Positions 1 to 6,723 of a stretch of 10,469 bases of DNA are shown here, one piece after another. The position numbers and the translations under genes are program-made. The notes beneath the pieces are model-generated. The model was not told the DNA's origin and did no database searches. It saw nothing but the letters and a program-made list of their open reading frames with translations. Numbering within the stretch: position 1 is the first letter of the stretch; each line of letters begins with the position of its first letter. Source of the DNA: Kiritimatiellota bacterium (GTDB lineage: Bacteria > Verrucomicrobiota > Lentisphaeria > Victivallales > JAADHT01). The stretch is from contig JAADHT010000248.1 of assembly GCA_013151705.1 (NCBI GenBank), positions 1 to 10,469 of the forward strand, in the 5' to 3' direction.

Positions 1-64
1 TAGATGGTTTATATTGTCTTGCTTTTTCTGACACGTCTTATCCTTTTCGTTTTTATACATAACA

Positions 65-70
65 TATAAT
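65..70 (+). promoter_or_regulatory. Possible -10 box for the miaB transcript
   Basis: A perfect TATAAT lies in an AT-rich stretch. No good -35 box is found 16-18 bases upstream; the nearest T-rich hexamer, TTTTCG, leaves a spacer of about 15. It is 290-460 bases ahead of the first possible starts, so this is a weak promoter call. Confidence 0.2.
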
Positions 71-140
71 AGGTTAACGTTCGCAATTTGTCGGGAATCG
101 GATATTCGCCACTGTTTTTCTTTGATTGCTCCCTCGGCAC

Positions 141-166
141 GTTCCAGAGTGTTCCAGCGACTGGAA
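141..166. repeat. TTCCA-N5-TGGAA dyad with direct repeat
   Basis: GTTCCAG occurs twice, at 141-147 and 151-157. The second copy forms a perfect dyad with CTGGAA at 161-166 (arms TTCCAG and CTGGAA around CGA). It could be a protein-binding site or a small hairpin. From memory, TTCCA...TGGAA dyads recur between genes in some PVC-group genomes, but I cannot check that here. Confidence 0.5.
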
Positions 167-280
167 AGTTCCCCTGAAAGCCCTGTGAACCGTAATATAC
201 TTCTTTATCGAAAAAAGTCAAACAGTTTTAGCTTGCTCGAGCTCGAATCTATCGTTTTCAGTGGTTGCGACGGTTCTCTA

Positions 281-301
281 GTCCATTTCGGCGAAATGGA
301 C
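281..301. repeat. 21-bp near-perfect palindrome (possible operator)
   Basis: Two 10-base arms, GTCCATTTCG (281-290) and CGAAATGGAC (292-301), are exact inverted repeats around one central G. As RNA this is a 9-bp stem with a 3-base loop. As DNA it is an odd dyad of a size typical for a homodimeric regulator. No U-tract follows, so it is not a standard terminator. It lies 227 bases upstream of the miaB start. Confidence 0.6.
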
Positions 302-330
302 CTACTGGCGCATCAACTCTAAAAAGTAGG
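301..330 (+). repeat. Short inverted repeat, possible hairpin
   Basis: CCTACT (301-306) and AGTAGG (325-330) can pair as a 6-bp stem around an 18-base loop. It directly abuts the 281-301 palindrome and shares base 301, so the two could stack or compete in a leader RNA. The stem is short and could be chance. Confidence 0.25.
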
Positions 331-363
331 AATCCCAGTCGGAACGCCGCCTAGGAGATCAAG

Positions 364-528
364 ATGTTTTCCAAGCTGTTTGGGGACTGGAGACCAAATC
401 CACGTTTTCAGAGTGTGCAACGGCTCTTGTTTTTTCACGTTGCCGAAGTATTTGTATCCACCCGTTTTGGCAATGGAACGAAACTGATGGAATGCGGCTG
501 GCGAACGGACAGGACTTGGAAAGCTTGA
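364..528 (+). CDS. Possible small protein, 54 aa, upstream of miaB
   Basis: An open frame starts at an ATG preceded by AGGAG (353-357), a well-placed ribosome binding site. It ends in a TGA whose last base is the first base of the miaB ATG (TGATG at 526-530), an arrangement typical of translational coupling. The predicted peptide starts MFSKLFGDWRPN, is rich in Phe, Arg and Trp, and has no recognised domain or clear membrane segment. Other frames across this stretch are also open, including a minus-strand frame at 319-555, so length alone says little. It may be a leader peptide, a small protein or chance. Confidence 0.25.
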   Translation: MFSKLFGDWRPNPRFQSVQRLLFFHVAEVFVSTRFGNGTKLMECGWRTDRTWKA

Positions 529-1727
529 TGAAAGGACTTTTTCACATAAGAACATACGGATGCCAGATGAACGAGCGCGACTCGGAGGCGGTGGCGGCGG
601 CCCTGACGGCGGCCGGTTACGCCGCTGCGGATTCTGAATCAGAGGCCGACATTCTGCTTTTCAACACCTGCAGCGTCCGCGAGCGGGCGGAAAGAAAGGC
701 GCTCGGAAAAATTGGAGGGCTTGTAAAGCTCAAGCGGAAACGTCCCGAAATTTTAATTGGTCTTTTCGGTTGTATGGCCCAACGTCTGAAAAATGAACTT
801 CTCGACAAAATGCCGCACGTGGATTTCGTCATAGGGACCGACAGACTCGCCGATCTGCCTATGGTTCTGGCGGACGCCGCCGAGAAACATGCGAGAATCG
901 CGGCGGTGGAACCTTCCGACGCGGATTCCGCCGCCGCGCTCGAAGCGATGGACGGCAGACTTTCCCCCGAGGACGCGGGAGAACGCCCGCTCTCCGCGTA
1001 TGTCGCGATAATGCGGGGCTGCAATCGATTCTGCTCCTACTGCATCGTTCCCTATGTCAGGGGACGCGAGAAAAGCAGAAATCCAGAGAGGATAATCAAC
1101 GAGGCCGCGGAACTCGCGGCTAACGGAGTGAGGGAGATAACCCTTTTGGGGCAGAACGTGGCCGCCTACGGTCTCGAAGGCCGTCTCGCTCCGAACCCAG
1201 GCGAATCGCCTTTCGCACTTCTACTCGAGCGGTTGGCAAAGATAGACGGACTCAAGAGAATCAGATTCATATCACCGCATCCGGCCTTTTTCAACGACAG
1301 ATTGATAGACGCCATCGCCTCGACGCCCAAGGTATGCGGCAACGTCCACCTCCCCCTGCAGTCGGGATCGGACAAGATCCTGAAGGCGATGAACCGCGGA
1401 TACACGGCCGCCGAATATCTCGCGATTGCCGATAAGCTCAGAGAGAAGGTGCCGGAAATGACATTCTCCACCGACGTCATCGTGGGATTCCCCGGAGAGA
1501 GGGAATCGGATTTTCAGGAGACCAGAACGATATTCAACACGATTGAATTCGACAACGCCTACATATTCAAATATTCCCCGCGCGGGGGAACGAAAGCCGC
1601 GAAACTCGCGGATTCCATCCCGACGGAGGTTAAAGAGGAGCGCAATCATATTTTGCTCGAGGATCTCAAGCAAGCGGCGGTCAAGCGAAACGAATCTCTC
1701 GTGTGGGATCGAAAGTCTCCGTGTTGA
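528..1727 (+). CDS. miaB: tRNA-2-methylthio-N6-dimethylallyladenosine synthase MiaB, C-terminus lost by frameshift
   Basis: MiaB is a radical-SAM methylthiotransferase that adds the 2-methylthio group to i6A37 of tRNAs reading UNN codons. The N-terminal UPF0004 domain shows the hallmark TYGCQMN and three cluster cysteines, C12, C48 (NTCSVRE) and C82 (GCMAQR). The radical-SAM motif RGCNRFCSYC has C165, C169 and C172. Later blocks such as HLPLQSGSD and DVIVGFPGE also fit the family. I chose the ATG at 528, preceded by GGAAAG, because it places the first cysteine as in known MiaB proteins; an in-frame ATG at 492 would add 12 residues. The frame stops after 399 residues, before the TRAM domain. 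That domain is encoded directly downstream in another frame (1703-1897). Removing one GT from GTGT at 1701-1704 restores ...ESLVGSKVSVLIDG..., and the repaired protein of about 456 residues has normal MiaB length. The lesion may be real or a sequence error. Confidence 0.93.
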   Translation: MKGLFHIRTYGCQMNERDSEAVAAALTAAGYAAADSESEADILLFNTCSVRERAERKALGKIGGLVKLKRKRPEILIGLFGCMAQRLKNELLDKMPHVDFVIGTDRLADLPMVLADAAEKHARIAAVEPSDADSAAALEAMDGRLSPEDAGERPLSAYVAIMRGCNRFCSYCIVPYVRGREKSRNPERIINEAAELAANGVREITLLGQNVAAYGLEGRLAPNPGESPFALLLERLAKIDGLKRIRFISPHPAFFNDRLIDAIASTPKVCGNVHLPLQSGSDKILKAMNRGYTAAEYLAIADKLREKVPEMTFSTDVIVGFPGERESDFQETRTIFNTIEFDNAYIFKYSPRGGTKAAKLADSIPTEVKEERNHILLEDLKQAAVKRNESLVWDRKSPC

Positions 1728-1897
1728 TCGACGGAGTGAGCAAGCGCAATCCGTCTCGCTGGTCGGGTCGCTCGACATCCAACAAGGTAGTGGTGTTCAC
1801 CCCTTGGTCCGGAATAGCCAAAGGGGACGAGGTGGATGTTTTCGTGGAGAGCGCCACCGCCTCCACGCTTTTCGCAAAACCCTTGGAATCCGAATGA
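1703..1897 (+). pseudogene. miaB: Out-of-frame TRAM domain of miaB
   Basis: This frame encodes 64 residues containing VSVLIDGVSKR, WSGRSTSNKVVVF and KGDEVDVFVES. They match the C-terminal TRAM domain of MiaB, which binds the tRNA substrate (compare VLVEG..K....L.GRT..N..V.F in the family). It has no ribosome binding site of its own; the GTG at 1703 is simply the first possible start after the junction. It is offset by -1/+2 from the main miaB frame. The conserved sequence shows the reading frame was intact recently, or is intact in the living cell if the lesion is an assembly error. Confidence 0.85.
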
Positions 1898-1957
1898 TCC
1901 AGCAATGTCTTGATAGCGCGTTGATTTGTCATTGACGTCGAATGTCCAATTGCGAAC

Positions 1958-1964
1958 GAGGAGG
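1958..1964 (+). promoter_or_regulatory. Shine-Dalgarno site of the symporter gene
   Basis: GAGGAGG sits four bases before the ATG at 1969. It decides the start against an in-frame ATG at 1942, which has no ribosome binding site and lies upstream of this one. Confidence 0.8.
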
Positions 1965-1968
1965 AAAT

Positions 1969-3291
1969 ATGAGATTTTGGAGATGGCAATTGCACTGGCA
2001 GATCCTTTTGGGGATCGGTATCGGTGTTTTTTTGGGAGTGTTAAGCGGTAAAGTCCTGTGTCTTGAAAGCGGGGTCGATGTTGAATTCTACGGTTTCGTC
2101 GGGGATATTTTCCTTAGAGCGTTGAAAATGCTGATCGTGCCTTTGATCGCCGCCTCCATAGTTACGGCCATGTCGAAAATCGGAAGACACCACAATTTCT
2201 CCCGACTCGGCGCCAAAACCCTGCTTTATTATATGACCACGACCTTGATCGCGGTGCTTGTCGGCTTGACGCTAGTGAACATACTGAAACCGGGAGTGGG
2301 AGGCCTCACGCGGGAGGACTTGGTTTTCTCAAAAGGTTCGCAGGAGGCCGCGCAACTGGAAAAAGTGAGAACCCGGACCGCCGGCAGGACCAAGGGTGAT
2401 ATCCTGAACGTCTTCAAAGAGATGGTTCCATCAAACATAATAGATGTCGCGGGCTCCAACAACAGGATATTGGGAGTTATCATTTTTAGTTTGCTTTTCG
2501 GTTTTTTTATGAGCAAATTGAAAGGAAAGGCGGAAGAGGTTATGACTTCATTTTGGGACGGCTTCTATCAGATCATGATTTCGATGACCCGTTTCGTCAT
2601 TAAATTTCTTCCTATAGGGGTTTGTTTCATGATCGCTAAAACCGTAACCGGTTTTCTGGCGAATCAAACTTTTTTAGCCAGGTTGGGTCAGATTGGAATA
2701 TTCACCATCACCGTGTTCGCCGGGTTGGCCATACATATGTTCATCGTCATGCCGTTGCTTCTTCGTTTTATCGGACATGTCAATCCTTTGAAACATTTCA
2801 AGGCTATGAGACCCGCTCTGCTTACGGCATTTTCGACCGCTTCATCCTCCGCCACTCTGCCGCTCACAATGGAATGCGTGGAAAACAACGACGGAGTCTC
2901 CCCGGAGACGTCAGGTTTTGTTCTTCCGCTCGGAGCGACCGTCAATATGGATGGAACCGCTCTTTACGAATGCGTGTCAGTGCTCTTCATCACGCAAATA
3001 TACGGACTTCATATAGGTTTCACGGATCAGTTCGTCGTAGTGGTGCTCGCGATTCTCACCTCCATAGGCGTGGCCGGCATACCATCCGCCAGTCTCGTGG
3101 CAATCGTTATCATATTGAACTCCATCAGCGCCAGACTCGGAGTTCACATCGGTTTGGAGGCGATTGCGATCATTCTGATCGTTGACAGGATTTTGGATAT
3201 GTGCAGAACCGCCGTGAACGTTTTCGGGGACTCCTGTGGAGCCGTCATCATCGCCAAATCGGAAGGAGAGACGGACGTTTTGACAAAATGA
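1969..3291 (+). CDS. Dicarboxylate/acidic amino acid:cation symporter (DAACS, SLC1-like)
   Basis: This 440-residue inner-membrane protein belongs to the glutamate transporter family (GltP/GltPh/EAAT), which takes up glutamate, aspartate or C4-dicarboxylates with Na+ or H+. The serine-rich hairpin SSSATLPLT (292-300), the NMDGT cation motif (326-330) and the last substrate helix VDRILDMCRTAVNVFGD (405-421) are all intact. In that helix D410, R413, N417 and D421 correspond to GltPh D394, R397, N401 and D405. Retention of R413, which is a cysteine in neutral amino acid carriers, points to an acidic substrate. The ATG at 1969 follows GAGGAGG. The gene lies 71 bases after the miaB TRAM sequence, with no clear terminator between, and its stop codon overlaps a possible ATG of the following kinase gene. 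The exact substrate cannot be told from sequence. Confidence 0.93.
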   Translation: MRFWRWQLHWQILLGIGIGVFLGVLSGKVLCLESGVDVEFYGFVGDIFLRALKMLIVPLIAASIVTAMSKIGRHHNFSRLGAKTLLYYMTTTLIAVLVGLTLVNILKPGVGGLTREDLVFSKGSQEAAQLEKVRTRTAGRTKGDILNVFKEMVPSNIIDVAGSNNRILGVIIFSLLFGFFMSKLKGKAEEVMTSFWDGFYQIMISMTRFVIKFLPIGVCFMIAKTVTGFLANQTFLARLGQIGIFTITVFAGLAIHMFIVMPLLLRFIGHVNPLKHFKAMRPALLTAFSTASSSATLPLTMECVENNDGVSPETSGFVLPLGATVNMDGTALYECVSVLFITQIYGLHIGFTDQFVVVVLAILTSIGVAGIPSASLVAIVIILNSISARLGVHIGLEAIAIILIVDRILDMCRTAVNVFGDSCGAVIIAKSEGETDVLTK

Positions 3292-3326
3292 GCCATCGTT
3301 CGAACTTGATAGTACGGGAGATTTTC

Positions 3327-4241
3327 ATGAAAGGTGCCGATGGAAAACTTGATGTTTCGGAAAGTCTCGAAGTCATCGATGACGGTTTTGAGCTTGTCCG
3401 AATAATCGGCAAAGGAACCGTGGGAACAGTCTGCGAGTACCGTCGGCGTTCGGACGACAGAGTCGTCGCCATCAAACTGATGAAGCTCACGCCAATGGGG
3501 ACGCCGGAAGTCTTCGAAGGAATCATCAAGGCGGCTTTGGCCACCAAACCGCTCGCCGACCAAACGAATGTGGTCCGCGTCTTCAGCGCCGGCAAAGTCC
3601 CTCCAAACACCTATTACATAATAATGGAGATGATGCGCGGCGGCACTTTGGAGGAATACATCAAGCGGGTGGAGCTCTCATTGAAGGAAAAATTGGATAT
3701 TTCCGCGAAAATCGCGGACGCGCTATACGCGATCCACTTCAAAGGCATCATACACGGAGACCTGAAACCATCGAACATATTGATGTCCGCGGAAGGCGAG
3801 CCGTATCTAAACGACTTCTACCTCTACTCATCGGACTCCTCGACCCAGATCCCGTACATGTCGATCGGAACCCCGTTCTATATGTCCCCGGAACAGGCGT
3901 CGGGCGCTCTGGTGACGCCGAAGACCGACATCTACAGCTTCGGCGTGATGCTTTACGAGCTGGTGACGGGCGAGATGCCTTATTCGACCGGCATGGATTC
4001 CATCAACGGACTAATCGAGGAGATAACCAACGGCTCCATCGCGCCTCCCTCCAAAAGAAAACGAGGAGTATCCCCGAAATTGGACGCCGTCATCCTCAAA
4101 CTTCTTGAGAAGGAACCCGACGAACGATACCGGGATATGGCGCTCGCCGCCTCAGATCTCCGCGGATGCCGGGAAAACGGCCCAATCTCCATTCCCGCCG
4201 AGAAACAATCATTCTGGCATCGCTTTTTTCACAGACGCTGA
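3327..4241 (+). CDS. Soluble eukaryotic-type Ser/Thr protein kinase
   Basis: This 304-residue protein is almost only a Hanks-type kinase domain. It has the glycine loop GKGTVGTV (28-35), VAIK with ATP-binding K50, catalytic loop HGDLKPSN (143-150) with D145 and N150, GTPFYMSPEQ (181-190) and DIYSFGVMLYELVTGEMPY (201-219). Two departures stand out. The HRD arginine is glycine, making it non-RD, so activation-loop phosphorylation may not be needed. The DFG motif is D163-F-Y, keeping the Mg-binding Asp but not the Gly. No transmembrane segment, PASTA or other sensor domain is present; the C-terminus is a short basic tail (FWHRFFHRR). I chose the ATG at 3327 because GGGAG (3316-3320) precedes it. 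The ATG at 3288 would overlap the symporter stop as ATGA and give 317 residues. The close linkage suggests joint expression with the symporter, and perhaps regulation of it, which is inference. Confidence 0.9.
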   Translation: MKGADGKLDVSESLEVIDDGFELVRIIGKGTVGTVCEYRRRSDDRVVAIKLMKLTPMGTPEVFEGIIKAALATKPLADQTNVVRVFSAGKVPPNTYYIIMEMMRGGTLEEYIKRVELSLKEKLDISAKIADALYAIHFKGIIHGDLKPSNILMSAEGEPYLNDFYLYSSDSSTQIPYMSIGTPFYMSPEQASGALVTPKTDIYSFGVMLYELVTGEMPYSTGMDSINGLIEEITNGSIAPPSKRKRGVSPKLDAVILKLLEKEPDERYRDMALAASDLRGCRENGPISIPAEKQSFWHRFFHRR

Positions 4242-4294
4242 TTGGAGCGAACGCGCAAGCAACCTCCCCCAACCATTCCCAAACATTTCAGTTG

Positions 4295-5719
4295 TCAGTC
4301 GAAGATTTTGCCGGGATTCAGGATGTGATTCGGGTCGAAGGCGTTTTTGACCGCGCGCATCAAGTTTATGTACACCTCGGAGACGACGTGCCCGATGTAT
4401 TTTTTGCGTTTGCAGCCGATTCCGTGCTCACCCGAAAGAGTTCCACCCAGTTTTTTGGTCAAGGCGTACAGCTCCACCAGGATTTTCGGCAGAATATCAT
4501 GCCAGTACTCGTCGGTCCAATCAGGGTTGGAAACGATTCTGGCGTGAAGATTGCCGTCGCCGGCGTGCCCGAAGCATGGGATGGTCACATCGAATTTCCC
4601 GCATATTTTATCGAACTCGGAAATCATCACCGGAATCGAAGCCGGAGGGACGACGATATCCTCCCCGCATTGCCGCGGAGTGATGAGGGAGCAGGCCTCG
4701 GCTATGTTTCTTCGTATTTTCCATATCCGCTCGGAAGTCGTCGGATTGTCCGCGACGTACACCTCGGTCGCGCCCGCTTTCTCGCAGAACTCTCCTATCA
4801 ATTCGTACTCCTCCTCCAGCCGCGCCTTGTCGGAACCGTCAACCGATATCAACAACATCGCCCCCGCGTTCTCGTAGGGAAGCGTCTCGTTGAGGTAGTC
4901 GCATGTGGTTTTGACGGCGAGTTTGTCCATAAACTCAATCGATGTCGGAATGACGCCGCCTTCCGTCATTATTCTGGGCACGACGTCGATAGCCTCCCGA
5001 GAGGTGTTGAAGAGACAAAGCAGATCGACCTGATATTTGGGAAGCGGCATAAGTTTCAATATGATTTTCGTGAAGAATCCGAGAGTGCCCTCCGATCCGA
5101 CCATCAGTTGCAGTATGTTGTAGCCCGTGACATCCTTGATCCGCTTTCCGCCCAGCTGAACGATTTCTCCGGTCGGCGTAACCACCTCGAGTCCGAGAAC
5201 GTAACGGGACGTGACACCGTATTTCACCGCTTTTCCACCGCCGGCGTTCTCCGCCACGTTTCCGCCGATGAAGCAAGTCTCGAGACTCATAGGATATCCA
5301 GCGTAGAACAGTCCATCGTCCTTGAGACGCTCGTTTATCTCGTTCGAAACCACGCCCGCCTCGACGGTTATCATCATATTCTCCTTGTCAACCTCGATAA
5401 TCTCGTTCATTCTATCCATCGACACGACGATACCGCCGAAAACCGGCACGGCGCCGCCGGAAAGTCCCGAACCCGCTCCGCGCGGAGTCACCGGTATCAT
5501 TTCGCGGTTCGCGAGGTTCATTATCAACGCAATCTCCTCCGCCGTTCCGGGACGGACCACCACCTCCGGCATCGCCCGGTATTCCGTGCCGGGAATCTCG
5601 TCGCGCGAATAGGGTTCAAGTTTCTCGTCGTCCTTGAATATAACGAATTTTTCGCCGACTATTCTTTTCAATTCATCCGCGACCTCCGCGGTCACGCTAT
5701 TGTATTTCGCGGGATTCAT
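4295..5719 (-). CDS. glcD: GlcD-type FAD-binding (D)-2-hydroxyacid dehydrogenase, probably lactate/glycolate
   Basis: This 474-residue flavoprotein of the VAO/PCMH family oxidises a 2-hydroxyacid such as lactate or glycolate to the 2-oxoacid. The FAD domain shows PRGAGSGLSGGAVP (79-92), GGNVAENAGGGKAVKYG (152-168) and VGSEGTLG (207-214). The C-terminal FAD-oxidase domain has FGHAGDGNLH (383-392) and SGEHGIG (429-435), whose histidines serve metal and substrate binding in relatives. Length and ending (HILNPGKIFD) are normal, and no Fe-S domain is fused. The ATG overlaps the etfA stop as ATGA, and GAGGTGA within the etfA end is its ribosome binding site. Partnership with EtfAB indicates electrons pass to or from an electron-transfer flavoprotein, as in LctD of Acetobacterium woodii. 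Which enantiomer and which acid are used is not determined. The gene ends convergently to the kinase gene, 53 bp away, with no clear terminator. Confidence 0.93.
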   Translation of the reverse strand: MNPAKYNSVTAEVADELKRIVGEKFVIFKDDEKLEPYSRDEIPGTEYRAMPEVVVRPGTAEEIALIMNLANREMIPVTPRGAGSGLSGGAVPVFGGIVVSMDRMNEIIEVDKENMMITVEAGVVSNEINERLKDDGLFYAGYPMSLETCFIGGNVAENAGGGKAVKYGVTSRYVLGLEVVTPTGEIVQLGGKRIKDVTGYNILQLMVGSEGTLGFFTKIILKLMPLPKYQVDLLCLFNTSREAIDVVPRIMTEGGVIPTSIEFMDKLAVKTTCDYLNETLPYENAGAMLLISVDGSDKARLEEEYELIGEFCEKAGATEVYVADNPTTSERIWKIRRNIAEACSLITPRQCGEDIVVPPASIPVMISEFDKICGKFDVTIPCFGHAGDGNLHARIVSNPDWTDEYWHDILPKILVELYALTKKLGGTLSGEHGIGCKRKKYIGHVVSEVYINLMRAVKNAFDPNHILNPGKIFD

Positions 5720-6723
5720 TGCTTCACCTCGTGTTTTCTCAAAGTTTCAGCGAGTTCCGGCAGCACCTCGAACATATCACCGACTATTCCAATGTCGGCG
5801 ACTTTGAATATCTGCGCGTCCGGATCGATGTTCACCGCTATTATGTTCTCGGTGGTCCGCATTCCAGCCAAGTGTTGTATGGCACCCGAAACACCTAGGC
5901 CGATGTAGAGTTTCGGTGTTATCGTTTTTCCGCTCAAACCCACTTGATGCGGGTATGACAGCCAGCCTCGGTCAACAACATCGCGGGACGCGCCAAGAGC
6001 GGCGCCTATCTCATCAGCGAACGCTCTGACGACCGGTAGGTTCTCCGCTTTTTTCAAACCGCGTCCGACAACGACCACCTTCTCGGCGTCCTGTATGGAT
6101 ATCTCGTCCTCGTTGGGAATATGCTTCATTTTTTTAATTTTCGATATCGGCGTGAATGTCGTGGTTTCAACGACTATCTCTCCCCCGCGTTTTTTCAGAA
6201 TCGGGGCGGGGGAAGTGGATTTTGGTCGGACCGTGGCCATCTGGGGCCGATGCCCGGGCGTTTTTATCGTCGCCATTATGTTGCCGCCTATCGCCGGACG
6301 GGTCTGCAGCAAGTCTCCTGTTTCAGAGTCGTACTCGAGCGACGTGCAGTCCGCCGTCAATCCGGCATGCGCTTTGACCGCCACGTACGGCATAAGCGTT
6401 CTGCCGGTGGACGTGGCGCCGGCTAGAATCGTTTCAGGACTATATTTCTCGACGATATCCAGCATAGCGGCCGCGTAAGGCTCCACCAAGAAATATTTCA
6501 ATGCCGGATCCTTGACGAAAAGCACTTTGTCCGCTCCGCGCGCCAGAAGTCCGCGAAGTTCGCGTTCCGAAATATCATCGCCAAACACCATGACGTTCAA
6601 GGCGCAGGAGCGTTGTTCGCGCAAAGCGATTCCCCTGGTCAAAAGTTCAAAGGATATCTCTTGAATCTCCCCCTCCCACTGTTCGGCCACTATCCAAATA
6701 TCTTTATAGTCGTTTTTATTCAT
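5716..6723 (-). CDS. etfA: Electron transfer flavoprotein alpha subunit
   Basis: EtfA carries the mobile FAD that shuttles electrons between the EtfB flavin and the dehydrogenase. The N-terminal alpha/beta domain contains ATSTGRTLMPYVAVK (103-117). The C-terminal FAD domain contains GRGLKKAENLPVVRAFADEIG (220-240), the QVGLSGKTITPKLYIGLGVSGAIQH stretch (260-284) and INIDP-like AVNIDPDAQIF (296-306), all typical. The start at 6723 overlaps the etfB stop (ATGA) and has GGAGA eight bases upstream. With this start the protein is 335 residues. The reading frame continues upstream inside etfB (to 6810), but that extension has no CxxCxxC cluster motif. Thus it lacks the N-terminal ferredoxin-like [4Fe-4S] domain known from the A. 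woodii lactate dehydrogenase EtfA (LctC). Confidence 0.94.
   Translation of the reverse strand: MNKNDYKDIWIVAEQWEGEIQEISFELLTRGIALREQRSCALNVMVFGDDISERELRGLLARGADKVLFVKDPALKYFLVEPYAAAMLDIVEKYSPETILAGATSTGRTLMPYVAVKAHAGLTADCTSLEYDSETGDLLQTRPAIGGNIMATIKTPGHRPQMATVRPKSTSPAPILKKRGGEIVVETTTFTPISKIKKMKHIPNEDEISIQDAEKVVVVGRGLKKAENLPVVRAFADEIGAALGASRDVVDRGWLSYPHQVGLSGKTITPKLYIGLGVSGAIQHLAGMRTTENIIAVNIDPDAQIFKVADIGIVGDMFEVLPELAETLRKHEVKQ

Larger units (their letters stand above)
1..363. other. Intergenic region upstream of miaB
   Basis: No convincing gene is seen here. The first 120 bases are AT-rich, with a TATAAT at 65-70. The rest holds two TCCA/TGGA-armed dyads (152-166 and 281-301) and a short-stem hairpin (301-330). 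Short open frames exist on both strands, for example a minus-strand frame from a TTG at 221 down to 9, but they lack a ribosome binding site and a recognisable product. The stretch probably carries the promoter and leader of the miaB transcript. Confidence 0.6.

Noticed and set aside
9..221. Minus-strand frame of 70 codons at the left edge
   Set aside because: It starts at a TTG directly after a stop, has no ribosome binding site and no recognisable domain, and spans the AT-rich putative promoter.
319..555. Minus-strand frame of 78 codons overlapping the miaB start
   Set aside because: It covers the well-supported miaB N-terminus and the small plus-strand ORF. No ribosome binding site or known family was seen.
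1781..1810. AAGG...GGTG TT CACC...CCTT hairpin downstream of the miaB frameshift
   Set aside because: It lies some 80 bases after the junction, inside conserved TRAM codons, with an interrupted stem. That is too far to act as a frameshift stimulator, and there is no U-tract for termination.
4242..4294. Search for a bidirectional terminator between the kinase and glcD
   Set aside because: The 53 bp between the convergent stops contain no stable inverted repeat or paired T-tracts.
4166..5908. Long plus-strand open frame of about 580 codons
   Set aside because: It is antisense to glcD and the etfA end, has no recognisable domain, and its composition (many His, Arg, Asp) is that of a mirrored reading frame.
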